A stretch of DNA of 6,628 nucleotides from contig CACZSB010000117.1 of assembly GCA_902783765.1 (NCBI GenBank), positions 1 through 6,628 of the forward strand, in the 5' to 3' direction. Positions 6,026 to 6,628 of the stretch are shown here, in pieces. The notes under the pieces are model-generated. The model was not told the DNA's origin. It did not search any database and was given only the letters and a program-made list of their open reading frames with translations. Numbering within the stretch: position 1 is the stretch's first letter; each line of letters begins with the position of its first letter. The translations under genes were made by a program, and so were the position numbers. The DNA comes from an uncultured Lachnospiraceae bacterium (GTDB lineage: Bacteria > Bacillota > Clostridia > Lachnospirales > Lachnospiraceae).

Positions 6026-6054
6026 ACTATATCATATTTTTCATGCTGTGAGAA
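6026..6054 (-). promoter_or_regulatory. Probable promoter of the three-gene operon
   Basis: On the minus strand TTCTCA (6054-6049, a 4/6 -35 match) and TATAGT (6031-6026, a 5/6 -10 match) are spaced by 17 bases. Transcription would begin near 6019, giving a leader of about 57 bases to the GTG at 5962. A sigma-W-like -35 motif, TGAAAC, also lies at 6026-6021, but the bases 16 further on (GGTC) are a poor -10 for that sigma class. Confidence 0.45.
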
Positions 6055-6096
6055 GAGTATCCGAAATCTTATCCCCGATTCCTTTTCAATTTATAT

Positions 6097-6149
6097 TGTG
6101 CGTGAATCATATGCACACTTTACCCGATTTGCCGGGTGTATTTAAGTGT
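6097..6149. repeat. Two adjacent inverted repeats of unknown role
   Basis: The first is TGTGC (6097-6101) with GCACA (6113-6117), extended by wobble pairs. The second is ACACTT (6115-6120) with AAGTGT (6144-6149), enclosing ACCCG (6122-6126) and CGGGT (6133-6137). The two share bases 6115-6117, so they are mutually exclusive as RNA folds. They could be protein sites upstream of the operon promoter or leftover repeat material. Confidence 0.35.
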
Positions 6150-6200
6150 TTGTTCCCGCCGTGAAAGCATTTTTGTGCAGGCAAAACAGGCCGTGGCGCT

Positions 6201-6237
6201 TAAAAATGCACCAAGAGGACAGGTCCCTTGGTGCATT
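6201..6237 (-). terminator. Terminator of the TldD/PmbA-family gene
   Basis: AATGCACCAAG (6205-6215) pairs exactly with CTTGGTGCATT (6227-6237), and inside it GGAC (6217-6220) pairs with GTCC (6223-6226) past a single bulged A. On the minus strand the stem runs into TTTTTA, the normal form of an intrinsic terminator. It lies about 105 bases beyond the stop codon at 6343, with the repeat palindromes in between. On the plus strand only a short T-run follows. Confidence 0.55.
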
Positions 6238-6239
6238 GA

Positions 6240-6268
6240 CTGCGGGTCGATCTGAGGATCGGCCCCTA
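6240..6268 (-). repeat. Intergenic palindromic repeat, copy 1
   Basis: On the minus strand this begins TAGGGGC and ends CCCGCAG. Inside, GGGTCGATC (6244-6252) pairs with GATCGGCCC (6257-6265) around loop TGAG, with one G-T wobble. The compensated stem and conserved ends fit a dispersed REP-like repeat as found between genes in Clostridia. Its abundance in this genome cannot be judged from one window. Confidence 0.5.
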
Positions 6269-6292
6269 CGAACCACGCTGCAATCTACCCCT

Positions 6293-6318
6293 TAGGGGCG
6301 AGCATTGCGAGCCCGCAG
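6293..6318 (+). repeat. Intergenic palindromic repeat, copy 2 (opposed)
   Basis: On the plus strand this begins TAGGGGC (6293-6299) and ends CCCGCAG (6312-6318), the same ends as copy 1 but in opposite orientation, 24 bases away. The interior differs and pairs less well (GCGAGCATTGCGAG region). It overlaps CCCCTTAGGGG (6288-6298) and runs into the small hairpin AGGCGG-CA-CCGCCT (6317-6330). Confidence 0.45.
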
Positions 6319-6342
6319 GCGGCACCGCCTCCCACAAATATC

Positions 6343-6628
6343 TTACACCTTCTCCACCTGCATCATAAAGGCACTCAAAGAATTACCAAACAATGGCTCA
6401 TCCCGTACGGTGCCCAGGTAGTCCTTCCCCAGCATGTCAAAGAAATCTCCGCAGATGCTGATTTGGGGCAGGCGGCCCTTCAGCTCCCCGTCCTCCAATA
6501 AATACGCCATCTGCACCGGGGTGGCAAAATGTCCTTCCGGGGTCACATCCCCGCCCTCGGCCATCACCACGTAAACCGCCTGGCCCGGCACCAACTCCTT
6601 CAAGCTCTTTGCCGTAGGCTCTAAATAC
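6343..6628 (-). CDS. TldD/PmbA-family metallopeptidase, C-terminal fragment
   Basis: The last 94 codons of a gene that continues past the right edge; the frame is open to base 6628 (YLEPTAKSLKEL before the conserved part), so the TTG at 6603 is an internal Leu and not a start. The visible part matches the C-terminal domain of TldD/PmbA proteins: EGGDVTPEGHF, then AYLLEDGELKGRLPQISICG and DFFDMLGKDYLG. It ends SAFMMQVEKV. In other bacteria TldD and TldE (PmbA) form a zinc metallopeptidase that degrades unfolded peptides and processes some modified peptides. The metal-binding part is outside the window, so the TldD or PmbA class cannot be settled. It is followed by a repeat-containing spacer and the terminator at 6201-6237, and is on the same strand as the ydjGHI-like operon but separately transcribed. 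Confidence 0.8.
   Translation of the reverse strand, partial: YLEPTAKSLKELVPGQAVYVVMAEGGDVTPEGHFATPVQMAYLLEDGELKGRLPQISICGDFFDMLGKDYLGTVRDEPLFGNSLSAFMMQVEKV

Larger units (their letters stand above)
5963..6342. other. 380-base spacer without a gene, rich in palindromes
   Basis: No convincing coding region is seen on either strand. From left to right in window order, the spacer holds the ribosome site and leader of the ydjG-like gene, its probable promoter with an overlapping dyad (6009-6054), two inverted repeats in AT-richer DNA (6097-6149), a long terminator-like hairpin (6205-6237) and two opposed repeat palindromes (6240-6318) followed by a small GC hairpin (6317-6330). Nothing was recognised as a known structured RNA. 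Confidence 0.7.

Noticed and set aside
6343..6603. An 86-residue small protein starting at TTG 6603
   Set aside because: The frame stays open to the window edge and the sequence matches the C-terminal part of the TldD/PmbA family, so it is the end of a larger gene.

Overview
The window looks like chromosomal DNA of a Gram-positive, moderately GC-rich Clostridia-type Firmicute, plausibly of the Oscillospiraceae/Ruminococcaceae kind. This is inferred from a lipoprotein L,D-transpeptidase with a Thr-rich surface tail, a zinc-ribbon/TPM/SPFH operon like the Bacillus ydjGHI set, Clostridia-style consensus promoters and Shine-Dalgarno sites, and AGGGGC...CCC palindromes typical of intergenic spacers in that group. 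The species cannot be named from the sequence. No mobile element, CRISPR array, tRNA or rRNA was seen.

Left part (1-1142): a gene only just visible at the left edge starts at base 20 and reads leftwards from a strong ribosome site. It is divergent from a complete LysR-type regulator (236-1126). The 215-base gap holds a near-consensus promoter for the regulator and a perfect 9-bp dyad of T-N11-A type, the usual layout of a LysR regulator facing its target. Middle part (1199-2740): a monocistronic gene for a lipoprotein L,D-transpeptidase (YkuD domain), with its own promoter and a strong hairpin terminator shared with the convergent operon.

Right part (2766-5962, minus strand): a three-gene operon read right to left. 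First comes a membrane-anchored double zinc-ribbon protein (YdjG-like), then a secreted or membrane TPM-domain protein with a Gly-rich tail (YdjH-like), then an SPFH-domain protein with two nearly identical C-terminal zinc ribbons (YdjI-like). In Bacillus subtilis these families accompany the phage-shock protein PspA in the sigma-W envelope-stress response; no pspA gene lies beside them here. The set is probably a membrane-associated envelope-maintenance complex, and it sits next to a peptidoglycan cross-linking enzyme.

The spacer 5963-6342 has no gene. It carries a promoter and operator-like dyad for the operon, several inverted repeats, a terminator-like hairpin for the gene to its right and two opposed copies of the palindromic repeat. 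The right edge (6343-6628) is the C-terminal end of a TldD/PmbA-family metallopeptidase on the minus strand, cut by the window.

The most noteworthy items are the 69/71-identical zinc-ribbon duplication with only synonymous changes, the unusual domain order of the L,D-transpeptidase, the LysR divergent-promoter geometry, and the palindrome-rich spacer. No wholly new system is evident.
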